Shown: positions 11,900 to 23,634 of the stretch, piece by piece
How positions within the stretch are numbered: position 1 is the first letter of the stretch
Layout of the letters: every line of letters starts with the position of its first letter
Source of the DNA: Doris montereyensis
Taxonomy: Eukaryota; Mollusca; Gastropoda; Nudibranchia; Dorididae
DNA: 64,000 nucleotides
Direction of reading: 5' to 3'
Assembly (NCBI GenBank): GCA_037039925.1
Contig: JAXRKP010000201.1
Location: 62,001-126,000 of the forward strand
Position numbers and translations under genes: made by a program
Notes under the pieces: model-generated
The model's database searches: none
Seen by the model: only the letters and a program-made list of their open reading frames with translations
What the model was told of the DNA's origin: nothing

Positions 11900-12980
11900 G
11901 TGAAACTTAGATCTAGAATACGTGGATATTTTATGTGTTTAATTAATAATTTGTGCAAAATGAAGTTCTTGGAGCCCAGTGACGCTAGCTTTATCCAAGA
12001 ATTGGATAAAAACCAGAAAAACAAGTGGAGATGGCAGTGGTTGGATGAGGAAAATGGAGTGACATTCCGTGTATGGTGTCGTAAGATTGATGCACCGGGA
12101 TCGTGTTTGTGCATTGTTTGTAACCGGACTTCGATTTACAGTAGTGCTGAAAGAAAGCTCTGAAACCACATTCAAATGATAGTGAACGTACGAAGACTTC
12201 GAAATGTGGGCAAAAGTGTTATTCCTTGCCAGGTGATAGTGATAGGGATTCTCTGTGTGAATCTAGTGGATTAGGATTCAATCGGAAGTTGAGTGTGCAG
12301 GGCAGGGTGCAAGATGTTAAAGCTAGGGTTGGTTGCTTTCTTGCTGAGCATTGTCTGCCTTATTCTATTTCATCCAGTATTTTAGACTTGCGTAAGAAGT
12401 TAAATGAAGACAGTGAGGTATTGTCTGCCACATCTATGGCACGCACGTCTGCCACCGACACAATGACATACGGCATAGCTGAACACATGAAGGTGGAATT
12501 AAGTGAAAACTTGAAGGGACGTTTTTTCCCCTATCAATGCAGATGAAGCCACCAACAATGCAGGCGATTCAGTTTTAAATGTGTTATGCCAATATTTCAA
12601 TGATGATCAAGAGAGAGTTGTTGTGGAGTTGTTAGGCTCAAGAATAGTGAATTTGGCAACTGCTGAAAACATTTTAGAGGCTGTGAAGGACGTGTTTGAG
12701 AACAGGTACAGATGTAAGTCAAGTAGTTTCCGCCACAATGGACAATTGTAATATGATGCTATGGTTGAGTGACTGTATCCCAATGAAGTCTAATATTGTG
12801 CAGAAAAAAACAGGAACCGCAAGAACAAACACTAAAATCAATAGAGCATACAGTCAGTTGAATCAAAAAAGGAAGGAAAAATCTAAACGCATGAGAAATT
12901 ACATTGTACAATGTTGCGCAATTGGGAGGAATTTCAGGTTTGGCAAAATTGAAAATTTAAAGTTCAGGTTTCAGTAACCT
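11900..12980 (+). mobile_element. Relic of a BED-finger/hAT-like transposase gene
   Basis: Several frames together read like a hAT-related or BED-zinc-finger transposase. A first part has a W..W start and a C..C pair (LCIVCNRTSIYSS). After a slip near 12,163 comes CFLAEHCLPYSISSSILDL. After another near 12,525 comes an INADEATNN stretch where the family has a D-E-x-T motif, then VLCQYFNDD and LGSRIVNLATAENILEAV. After a third near 12,705 comes SQVVSATMDNCNMM. The region then ends. At least three frame slips make it non-functional as given. The element ends were not found. It sits inside hnRNP intron 6. The family call rests on recognised motif order only. Confidence 0.55.
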
Positions 12981-13389
12981 TTGGTGTTGGCACCCATGAC
13001 CCATGCCCTGCTGCTTGCATCATTTCACATCACATTTCGCACTTTACTTGTGTCATTCTGACTTCACTGCACATAGTTGATGACTGGTTTTTGGTGTTGT
13101 GTAACTGGGTAAAAATCTACATAGCTTATGACAATTAGATTGAAACATACATATTTTGAAATGAATTTGGGAGATCTGCAGTCATGGTCAATGTGTAAGA
13201 TTGTATCCTTTCTGAAATTGGCATCTTAACTGCAACACATTGTTTCTATAAAGCATCTATAACTATAGCACATCATAGACCCCATGTTATTTACTGAATA
13301 TGCTATCACGCAAATGTGAGAGCAAATTTTGTATTTTGATATTCACCCTCTATATAGACTATAAGTTTTAATGTTTCATCAGTCTCTGT

Positions 13390-13625
13390 GTAAAAATCCT
13401 TGACGGTCATTAGGGCCCATTGAAGTGGAGCATAACCCGGTTTCAATAGCATGAAGCAGAATAGGTGATAATAATTAACTCCTGGAAGTCTAATGTGGAT
13501 TTTTACTCCCAAGCTAGTGCTTTTACTCATTTGTACCAGGGTAGAATGTATGTGTTCCATGGACTACATCATTGGTCCTAGCTCACGATCCCCAGTCTAA
13601 CCACTTGGCCACTGACTGGCCACTG
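13390..13625 (-). mobile_element. SINE family 2 copy (diverged)
   Basis: The reverse strand follows the order of the copy at 60,419-60,714: a decayed tRNA-like head near 13,570-13,620, ACTCCCAAGCTAGTGCTT on the plus strand at about 13,505-13,522, and a tail near 13,395 (AGGGCCCATTGAAGTGGAGC). Confidence 0.7.
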
Positions 13626-14202
13626 ACGCCACATTTCCTGTGGGAGAAACGTAATCAAAAAGTTGATATTTCCCTGGGGTCTCATTTTTGCAAAACCTAA
13701 CATGATTTTAAATAAAAAAAATTATTTCACACTGGTGTGTCACTGTCTTTTGCATCAAGCTCTTTGATTTGTTCGTTTAGTCCTTCCAACAAATGATGCT
13801 GACCATAGAGCATTGACATTTATTGACAAATACAGATTGCCAAATTGGTTGATATTACAGGCCTTTATTGTACCAGTGCCACTTGAAATGCATTTCTGTC
13901 CGATGCAATTGCGGGGCTTCTTGTTTTGGTTTTATCAGATACAACTGGCCAATCTTGCATAGATTGTGTTTCCTGAGTTTTATTCCTCACACTGTCCCAT
14001 TCTGATAGTGAATATTTTTGTGCAAAAGGCATAACATAAAGTTTGATGCCCTTCTTTATGATTTATTATATTGTTTGCTTCTCATGAAAAGTTATGTCTG
14101 TCGGACTTACGTGTTTAGACAGTTTCACTCATGATGTGTTCATGCTATTGTTATAATTAACTAAATATCTGGCCTTCGTTACATTTTAAAATTATTTTTC
14201 AG

Positions 14203-14294
14203 GTGGTTATCAGAATTATGGAGGTCCTGGCAATTTCGGTTGGCAAGGGGTTACAATGACTTTGGTGGCTACAGCAACCATGGAAGTGGACGGG
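14203..14294 (+). CDS. hnRNP exon 7: Gly/Tyr/Asn tail with a frameshift
   Basis: The acceptor is ATTTTTCAG. The exon begins GGYQNYGGPGNFGWQG; the frame then slips at the GGGG of 14,247-14,250, where one more G is needed to read GYNDFGGYSNHGSGRG. The donor GTATGA at 14,295 joins exon 8 in the correct phase. If this donor were not used, the frame would run on as MKYDIKSK and stop at TAG, which could be an alternative C-terminus. Confidence 0.7.
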
Positions 14295-14868
14295 GTATGA
14301 AGTATGACATCAAAAGTAAATAGATTTCTTCATTTTCATTCCATCTTTTACTTTATTTGGGGGGGGGAAACAAACTTTAGTGTGACCCATTAGAAAAAAA
14401 TGTGTCATGTTTTTCCTCATAAACTAACAATTATGTTTTCCAGAAATCCCTTCCTTGTAAACAAACAATGAACATATGTCCGGTTTGTGTCATTGTAAAT
14501 TGTTTTTGGAAAAATTTATATAATGAAAGATGTTTGTATATGTAGTAATGCACAAAAACAAAACAACCCAATGATATTATCCAGAAATTCCCTCCTTTAG
14601 GGGTTATACTGTTTTAAGGGCATAATTTTAATGAATCATTCGTTTAATTGTTTTCATTTTGCTTTAAACAAACACACACACAATCACTGAGGACCAGTTT
14701 CCCCCGTCAGCAATCTCAGTGGTGGAAATGAGGGGTTACCTTAACCTGTAGGCTGACATGGTCTTGTTTGGTTGCATGATATACACAAAATTTACCATAA
14801 AAGACTTCTTCTATAACAAATTTTCCCTTGATGATTTTAAGAATCCATCCAACCCTTTCTTTTTGTAG

Positions 14869-14959
14869 GTTACGGAGGCAATAACTATGGGGGAGGCAAC
14901 AACTATGGAGGTCCATTCCACAGGAGGTGATGTGCGATGCTCATCAAAATTTTTCTCAG
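14869..14959 (+). CDS. hnRNP exon 8: C-terminus and stop
   Basis: The acceptor is CTTTTTGTAG. The exon encodes GYGGNNYGGGNNYGGPFHRR and stops with TGA at 14,928-14,930. The tyrosine- and asparagine-rich end resembles the nuclear-localisation part of family tails, but no clear PY-NLS was proved. CAG|GTATGT at 14,957-14,965 looks like a donor for an intron in the 3'UTR. Confidence 0.75.
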
Positions 14960-15787
14960 GTATGTCCTATTCACCAATGTCTGTCAATGTTCACATATGT
15001 TTATTTACGCTGAAATTAGGTTAAATGCGGGGAAATCTGTTTCATTATGTCAGCTTATAGTGCTCAAATGGCCAAATCTCTTACTTTTTGCTTTCAAATT
15101 TGGTCTAAAAGTATTGCAAGACATTGAATATACTCAGATTTATTGGCTTACTGTGAACAGTCCGTCTCGAGAAAATAGCACTCTTAGAGGAATTTGTGAA
15201 GTTTCTATATATAAAAAGTTTGATTACAACAAAGAATGAATTATGTAAAAGCTACCGGGTATCGTTTAAACACGGTCAATTATGAAAAGAATTAAAGGAA
15301 GTGTAGTATGAATTGATTCTAACATCAATTATGTATCAGATGTTCCATATACATTCTGATAGTGACATACAATAAACGCTATCTTCATTGTTTTGAAAAT
15401 TGCAAATGCTGCTTTTTGTGTAACATTTCAAATACTCTTAGTGTCAATGTTTTGTTTGAGATACTAAAGAGAATTTTTTATTTGGGTCTTGAGTATCTAC
15501 TGACATATAAAACAATTCAGTCGAGTTCAATCAAGTAGTGTTTGTGTAATGATTTTGTCTGATAGTGAAAGTCCAAACACATCTCCCTTTCCTTTATCTG
15601 CCATATCTTTAAATGGACGTATTAATTTTGATATGTATCACGGTTTTAGTGTGTTTGAGGCAATGACACTGTATAGTGTGTAGATATTCTGTCTATGATG
15701 CATTTTAAAGTTTGTAAAGGATTAAGATCTATTGAACTGTCTTTCATATATTATATACATGATATATATATATATTTTTCATCACAG

Positions 15788-17395
15788 GCAGGTTCATAGG
15801 CATCATGGTCCAGAAGGCGGGCAGGCAGGAAAGCATTGTGGGGTCCTATTTGTTTCTAGTCATGGAACAAGATTGGCTTGGCACCACTTGGCGCGAACGT
15901 TTATCCGGAAATGAGGGTGGAGTCCTCGTATCTCCCATACCAGGCGTGAACCACTGAACTACAAGAATGGCACTGAAGGCATCAATATTTGACAGCACGA
16001 GTTGTCTGATCCTTGGGAGTTGTTATCAAGTGTGAGCTAAGTCGGAAGCTCCTCAGGCAGCTATGCGGTGGTTTCAAACTCTCCATCTTCTCACTGGACT
16101 GGGACTTGTCTAGGACATGCTTACATGTGCTGTGCTCATGGGCAGCAGGATTTTAAAACTGCAACGGGGTCATTGCAAAGGCAATCATTCATTGAAAATC
16201 ATGTCTTGGTATTTTTGTAATGGGAATAAGATCTAGATCACAGGCAGCTTTAGGGGAATGGCCACATCTAGGAATCATTTCGTGTAGGATTATCTGGCAC
16301 AGATGGAAAGAAAGGGACTGGGAGGGAAGGGGGGTCATTTTCAACATCATCCCTCTTTTGAGTAGTCATCAAGTCATTTTGTTTTACATTCCATTGTTGC
16401 CCGGATTTTACAGTTTTTTGTTACGCATCAATTTGATTTCATCATCTCTTTTTTTTAATCTTGTTTTCAAGACCTTTTTTGTGTTCCCAACTGCTGTTTA
16501 AACTTTGTTTATCACGCTTTATGAAAACAACTTTATTTTATCACGCATTTATTACTCATGGTTTGCCGCTATTGCAACAGCATGTTCATCAATCATCACC
16601 TTTTTACAACGCAAAACTGCCATGAAGATTTTTAAGAATGCATTTGGGCATTATGTTTACACTGATGTGTGTCCCGACTTTCCATCTGTGCTACATATCA
16701 TTGCTGCTAGGTTGTTTCTCAAGCTACTGACAAACAGAATTGACCGGGCGTATTATAATTTAATTCTATCCATGTTGAGCCACTGGGGTACAGGTGTCTT
16801 TAGTGAAATGTCACTGGACAGCTGTTCTGCAGTGACTCTCCTGCTTTCTTAATTCTAGCTTTGAGATACCTGAGCTTTCATTGATTGAGATCTATTCCTA
16901 GTCTAGCTTGCAGAGATCTCATTCCCCTTTCACCTAAAAGCCTCATCTTCCGGTCTGCCACCTTTTGTAGGGATGGAGGAAAGTGGAAAGTGATCCAATG
17001 TGTTTTTTAAGCAATTGACGAGTGTTTTGCATTTGCTGACACTTTTTTTTATCAAAGAATGTCTGTCGGACAGGATGCGTGCATGGGGTCACTGCAATGG
17101 TAGAATGAATCTTGTCTATTCAAGTTGCATCTGAATAACCAACTGCACCCCTGTAACATTGCTTGCTTTCTTCTTTTCTTCAAGTTAGGGTTTAGGTGTA
17201 TTGTTAGGGTGAAGTTGCTTGAGAAAAATTCTATTGTATTTAAAACAGAATCAGGTAGAATGTAGCTGTATTCATCAGTTGTCTATTTTAGTGTCAGTGT
17301 GATGTTACTATTTTTAAATTTTATTTTTTACTCAGTAGTGACGTTTTAATGTGTGTCAACTCTGCTTTGCGGGCAGAATTTGAAATAAAAAAAAA
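15788..17395 (+). other. Probable hnRNP 3'UTR exon and poly(A) sites
   Basis: An acceptor (TTTTTCATCACAG) at 15,775-15,787 pairs with the donor at 14,960. 3'UTR introns are common in vertebrate hnRNP A genes. AATAAA lies at 17,384-17,389 in an A-rich setting, and another at 15,371-15,376 would end an unspliced form. No protein-like frame was seen between 15,000 and 17,400. Placement is inferred; a transcript would be needed to confirm it. Confidence 0.4.
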
Positions 17396-18690
17396 CAAAA
17401 AACTAAATTAAACCTGTATTCTGATATCTTTTTCAATTTACATTTGTTTTGTCAGTGTGTATACAATGTAGCATGATTTTCTCAAACTCTTCCAGGTTGG
17501 GTCAATGAGTTTCAGATGGTTGTGAATTTGAGAAACCAAACTCAAGCAGTACCTTGCACTTGAAACAGGCTTTGGTTTTGAATCATGAAGATGGGGAGAT
17601 TAATGAATGCGTATATTATTATTGAGTCATTCTCTATCTGTAGAAAAGGTTTCAGCCAGTGCCCCCTATTGAACAAGAGAAGTGTCTGCTCACAAGATCA
17701 TACTAAATGTGACATGCATGAAGTTTCAGGACATATACTCATAATAGTGTAACCACCCTTCAGTACCTGTCCATTGTGTAATGTAAAAGACGACCGGTCT
17801 TCTCTTCATAACTCCACCCACTGTACAGCACAGCCTTTGTTCCAGTGGATCGTTGGTTTGTCAATGTCATCAGTGGGCAGTGAGAATCAAAGTCAAGAGT
17901 AAGTCTCTCGGACTCCGCCCACGGCTCTTTCTTGATGTAAGTTGCATGCAATCACCCGGTGTTTTTAATTTACCAGGCACGCATCGCGATTGAGGGACAA
18001 GGTGTGCACAGTTTTATTGTTCCTGTCTTTCATTGACTAGTGTATCCATTGTGCCTTCTGATCTTGGTGGCAAGTGATGGTCAACTCACCACCTCGGTGC
18101 TAAATAGCTACACATAATGGTTTCCGAATGTCCCTATTTCTTGCATTAAATTATTACATTTTTCGTAAGTGTTGAATTTCTGATAATCTGCAGCATAGTG
18201 GATGAACTCCTTGATGAAAGTTGATGATTCCCCCTCCTCCCAAATTGGTGCCCTGACCTACTTTCGCCTAAATGCCCGTTTTTTCTGCTTCCCAATCACA
18301 TTTAGGCGGTCACTACTGTATAACAATATCATTAACACTACAGTAACATAGCCGATACAGTGGGAGTCGTCATCATTATTCAACGAAGTCGTCGGGGTTG
18401 ACGCTAGGTTCTCGTATGAGAATGAGACCCTTCGTTGAGAATGAAAAAATTCCCATTTCAACAGCATTCATTAGTTTTTTTTTGTTTAAAGTTTAATTTC
18501 AAAGAAAACGTCGCACTTGGTGCATGTAGAGGTAGATGCCAATTGCCATTTCGATAATCAGAATGAAGCGAGGGTATAGCTAATTACAGGTGTAAACTCT
18601 AGCTCTAGTACTACTAGTAGCACGGCATGAGAATGATATTGGTAGAAGAAAGTGACCAACAGAGACATTAATAGTAATAGTTAGTACATG

Positions 18691-19177
18691 TAGTAATTTA
18701 AATTAGCCTAACCCGTAAGCCTTTTTTTAACGATGTGTATTGTTAGGGTGAAGTTATGTTATAATCAGACTCCGCCCACGGTTCTTTCTTGATGTAAGTT
18801 GCAAATGCATGCAATCACCGGGCACCACGATCGAGGGACACGGTGTGAATTTTTCAGCCTAGCTGTTCATAATTAATATCACAATAATCACATTACATTA
18901 CAATGTTAACAAGTCATCCATCTCGCCTCAACATAAGTAGTGTAGCGTATGTTGAGGCGAGGTGGATGACTTGTTAACATTGTAATTAATGTAATGTGAT
19001 ATTAATTATTAACAGCTAGGCTAAAAAATTCACACCGTGTCCTCGATCGTGATGGTGCCCGGTGATTGCATGCAACTTACGACATCAAGAAAGAACCGTG
19101 GGCGGAGTCTGATTATAACTTCACCCTAACAATACACATCGTTAAAGGCTTACGGGTAAGGCTAATTTAAATTACTA
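18691..19177. repeat. Large near-perfect palindrome (fold-back element)
   Basis: The left arm is 18,691-18,935 and the right arm 18,948-19,177, with a 12-base loop. The innermost 12 bases (CGCCTCAACATA) pair perfectly, and the arms stay highly similar out to TAATTTAAATTA. The arms include GTGTATTGTTAGGGTGAAGTT and CTCCGCCCACGG. Both are also found, in the same order but farther apart, at about 17,195-17,216 and 17,913-17,924. No open reading frame is present. Confidence 0.9.
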
Positions 19178-19682
19178 ATAATAGTAATACTAGTACTACT
19201 ACTACTAAAAGTACTACACTACACTACACACGGCACAGTGCAGCGTCAATCAAGATAACAGTGACACTAATGCTAATTTAAATGCTACTTGTCCTTGAAC
19301 GTTTAGGCTGCTTCATGCTTCTCACTGGTACTGGTACACAATTATATATATAATGGTATAAATTACTATAAAGTATAGTATAATATTAATAATAATAACG
19401 TGTATCAAATATTATCGAGGTGCATTTTTTATTTCTAGGACTGACACTAGTGACACTGACAGTGACAGGCGTAGAGCACTGACTAGGGAAGAGGCAAAAA
19501 TAGAATCATCATATTCATAATCATACATTTCACTTTCATTAAATTTCATGAAAATCAATCATAAGTTTAAGATACTTTATACATTTGTATTTGTTTTTTT
19601 TAACTCATCCTCAAAACGAGTCAAAAGGTGGTCCTTATCTTATCTTATATTTATCATGGATGGTATTTCCTGAAGTTGCTTT

Positions 19683-19895
19683 GACTTTGATCGTCTTTTA
19701 TTTATTAAGCAGTGTATTAGTATTAGTGTATCCTGATCTCGTAAGCATTAAGTTAAGCATCACATTTAATCACAACATGGGCCTTAGAAAACAACTTTGA
19801 TCCTCTTTTATGTAAGCAGTGTATCCTGATCTCGTAAGCATTAAATTAAGCTTCACAACATTCAACATGGGCCTTAGAAAACAACTTTGACCCCA
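19683..19895 (+). repeat. Tandem duplication of ~100 bases
   Basis: TATCCTGATCTCGTAAGCAT and ACATGGGCCTTAGAAAACAA each occur twice in the same order, about 100 bases apart, with small indels. Non-coding. Confidence 0.8.
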
Positions 19896-20239
19896 ATTTC
19901 AGTTTATTAAGTGTTATAATTTTTTAAAAATATAACATAACATTATATAATAACATTAACAACACTATGGATGAAGTGGGTCACAATGACATACATTTGG
20001 TCGTGACAGCGGAATGACCGCAAGATTTCAATGAATCTACAACTACAATTTATACAAAGTCCACAAAGCCTATTTTATACAGATGTATGTATACATTCTT
20101 TAACTTTTACATTTTACAATGGAGAACAAGGTTGTTTTGGGTTGACGTTACAAAATTTAAAAGTAAGTGTCCGTATGCAGACTTCCATCTCCTACTCCTG
20201 TGACTTATGTTACCCCTCTTTCAACGACACTTTCACTCC

Positions 20240-20400
20240 CACAGTGGTATCGTTTCACACTCACACTGGTACTAGTGGTATCGTTTCACACTCACACTGG
20301 TACTAGTGGTATCGTTTCACACTCACACTGGTACTAGTGGTATCGTTTCACTCACACTGGTACTAGTGGTATCGTTTCACACTCACACTGGTACTACTAC
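20240..20400 (+). repeat. 31-bp minisatellite, short array
   Basis: The unit contains GGTATCGTTTCACACTCACA followed by CTGGTACTAGT; about five copies, ending in CTA/TAC repeats. The same unit forms the longer array at 21,808-22,255. Confidence 0.95.
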
Positions 20401-20879
20401 TACTACTACTAGTAGCTGTTCCAGACTAAAAAAAAATAATTTTTCAAAAGCCTGTTTCTTTTATGTAAAACAGATAGTACTTCCCAGACCATGAATAACA
20501 GTTTTTAAATTATCAAAATCGGTTGATAAATAAAAAAGTTATGAATTTTACAATTATGTTTCCGCTTAAAAGTTTTACGCTATGATTCAAAATGTGAAAT
20601 TATGCCAATTTTACGAGGCTCTAGAATCCATAAAAATGGTATGAGCTTAAATACTTTACATTTACATGCATACGTCAGCCCATACACATAGAAAAGCAAA
20701 AAACAAGCAATGAGACTGTTATCTTTCACATATTTATTGTGACACAGCACCAAAATAGAGAAAAAATACATTGTGCGACACATGATTTTGGTCAAAATTG
20801 TCAAAAAATGGCATTTTTGGGAGTACATAAACATGCCATAAATCATAGAAAGACCATATAATTTCCCTTTGAATGCAGA

Positions 20880-21612
20880 TATGGTGCCAGACAGTTAGCC
20901 CAATTTTTTTCAGAGACATAGAAGAAATATTTTCTGAATTATTATACCACCAAACCGGGCAAAAAGCATAATTTGGGCTCGGGAAGATATTTACAAAAAT
21001 CAGGTTTTTCATCATAAAAACCTTAAATTAAAGTTAAATGGTAAGATACATCAATGAAATTTTGCATATTTATGCTTTGAGAGTCAAGACATACAATTCT
21101 GGTGTTTTAATTATGATAGGAACTAAATAAACAAAGTTGTGGGCAAAAATTAATAATTTACGCGCGGGGAAAATATTTTGGCAAAAATCGGGGTTTTCAT
21201 CATTAAAATCTTAAATGGTAAGATACATCAATGAAACTTTGCATACTTATGCTTTGAGAGGTCAAGAAATACATTTATGGTGTTATAATTATGATAGGAA
21301 CTAAATCAACAGAGTTGTGGGCAAAAAATAGTAATTTACGCTTGGGAAAATATTTTGACAAAAATCAGGTTTTTCATCATAAAAATCTTAAACGCAAAGA
21401 TACATCAATGAAACTTTGCATACTTATACTTATGCTTTGAGGGTCAAGAAATACAATTTTGTGGGTTTAATCATAATAGGAACTAAATATACAGAGTTGC
21501 GGGCAAAAAATTAATAACTACGCTCGTGAAAATATTTTGGCAAAAATCAGGTTTTTCATTATAAAAATGTTAAATGGTAAGATAAATCAATGAAACTTTG
21601 CCTACTTAGTAC
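20880..21612 (+). repeat. Diverged ~180-bp tandem repeat
   Basis: Successive copies begin with AAAATCAGGTTTTTCATCAT-like words near 20,996, 21,184, 21,359 and 21,539, spaced about 175-188 bases. Each also has ACATCAATGAAACTTTGCAT and TAGGAACTAAAT. A more decayed copy precedes the first. AT-rich and non-coding. Confidence 0.85.
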
Positions 21613-21807
21613 TTGTGTCTCTAAAAAAAGAAAACTTTAAATAATAATTATAAGAGTAAGAGAACTTTTTATTAATAGGTCAACTGTTTGTCGCCTGCCT
21701 TATCTTTGTGTTGTGAAACTCAGCTGAAACCTGTGAGATCAGTTGTTGCAGTTGCAGACGATATGGCAGCTTTGGGTATGGTATATCCCAGGGACGACGG
21801 CTCATAG

Positions 21808-22255
21808 TACTAGTGGTATCGTTTCACACTCACACTGGTACTAGTGGTATCGTTTCACACTCACACTGGTACTAGTGGTATCGTTTCACACTCACACTGG
21901 TACTAGTGGTATCGTGTCACACTGGTACTAGTGGCATCGTTTAACACTCACACTGGTACTAGTGGTATCGTTTCACACTCACACTGGTACTAGTGGTATC
22001 GTTTCACACTCACACTAGTCACACTGGTACTAGTGGTATCGTTTCACACTCACACTAGTCACACTGGTACTAGTGGTATCGTTTCACACTCACACTGGTA
22101 CTAGTGGTATCGTTTCACACTCATTCATACTGGTACTAGTGGTATCGTTTCACACTCACACTAGTCACACTGGTACTAGTGGTATCGTTTCACACTCACA
22201 CTGGTACTAGTGGTATCGTTTCACACTCACACTGGTACTACTACTACTACTAGTG
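21808..22255 (+). repeat. 31-bp minisatellite, long array
   Basis: About 14 copies of the unit seen at 20,240-20,400. Some units are expanded by CACTAGTCACACTGGT. The flank at 22,300-22,440 resembles the flank before the short array (20,095-20,240), sharing GTGTCCGTATGCAGA, so array and flank were probably duplicated together. Confidence 0.95.
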
Positions 22256-22440
22256 GTACCGTTTCCTATAGGTCTATGCTTTATTTAACTTGAATGGAAA
22301 AAATAACAATAAGGTTGTAATGGATTGACTTTGTGTCCGTATGCAGAATTCCATCCCTTACTCATCATAGTCACAGTCACAGTCCTATGTGGCTCTTATC
22401 TTACCCCTCGTTCAACAACGCTCTCACTCTCACTCTCACT

Positions 22441-23270
22441 ACATGTAGTCTCACACTAGTACTGGTACCGTTTCCTCTTTCTCTCCACCCCACCCCTTTA
22501 CTGTCAACATTACAATGTCACCATGGCATCCAAATGAAGTAGAAGTGAAACTTGTGCCATTCCCTCATCGTCAACACAGGCAAGCATACAAATAAAATCT
22601 TTTTCATTAATGATTAATGAGTGAAAGTGAAAGCCCTCCAGTCCATTTCTATAAATTGTTGACTTATGTAGAGAATCAACCACATGGTCATTTTTTGTGA
22701 GTTAAAATAAAATGTACCTTTTTGAGGCTCTTGGGCGTTGTGGATGACGGTGAGTGAGTGACACTAGTGTGAGACTGAGACAGACAGTCAACAAGCTCGT
22801 CTCCCAATCAAAGAAACCTCATCTCGTCTACAGCTGGAATCGTAAACAGTTCTAGTTCTAGTTCTTCTAGTTCTAGCCATAGTAAAGTACTTCTACTTCT
22901 ACCATCTTTGTGATGGTGATACATGTACTTGTACACGTTTTGCTATCGCTTGTGTGATAAAGAAGTGTGGAACACTTGGAAGTTGGATGTCAATGTCATT
23001 ATTTATTGTCATTGTCATTGTCATGAAATGAGTTCGTTGGGAAATTTAAAAAAGTAACATAAACTAGCCACGAAAAAAAAATCACGGCTGTATGATTGAT
23101 ACCAAATTATCACAATTGATATTATGGATCGATCAAATCCGGCAATTTATGATTTTGACCATAATATTTAATAATGTAACACAATTTAAAAATGTAATGG
23201 TAAGAAGATGAAAAACGATTGGCCACGGAGTGCATGACGTCCCAAGTGCATCCTTGAAATATAAATGGGG
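22441..23270. other. No gene seen
   Basis: Short direct repeats such as TCTAGTTCTAGTTCT (22,850-22,880) and TCATTGTCATTG (23,005-23,025) occur. No open frame resembles a protein and no element ends were found. Confidence 0.5.
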
Positions 23271-23634
23271 GGGTGGGGACTCGATAGCCCAGAGGCAAGG
23301 TGTCGCCCTCTCAACCAAACGGTAGTGGGTTCGACTTGAACCCTGTCCCAACGGTTGAGAAATTTTATCGAGTTTTTTTCGAGCAACATACCCCCCCCCC
23401 CCTTTCCCCCCCCCCCCGCCCCCCCCCTGGTCCAGGTAGTTGCATTTAAACCTAGGCCTATGCTTTAACTAACCGGACGGTAAAAATGAGATCCCGTGTG
23501 CAGATCACAACGCTGAGCACGTCAAAGATCCCTGGCTGTTGACACTATACAAGGCAGTCTGTGCAGAATCAAAAATCCTATAACCCCCCCCCCCCCGAGA
23601 TCATCTTAGTTGTGGATAAATCAAATCAAATAAA
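23271..23634 (+). mobile_element. SINE family 1, near-complete copy
   Basis: This is a tRNA-derived SINE. The head has a decayed A box (AGCCCAGAGGC) and a B-box-like GGGTTCGACTT. Next comes a poly-C expanded stretch and a core shared by all copies (GATCCCGTGTGCAGATC and CAAAGATCCCTGGCTGTT). It ends in GAGATCATCTTAGTTGTGG and AAATCAAATCAAAT. Other copies: 26,901-27,209, 29,843-31,915 (split), 40,882-41,192, 43,665-43,878 and 51,579-51,843. Confidence 0.85.

Noticed and set aside
14937..15239. Plus-strand frame of 100 codons after the hnRNP stop
   Set aside because: It lies in the predicted 3'UTR and its intron, with no conserved motif; composition is like the surrounding AT-rich DNA.
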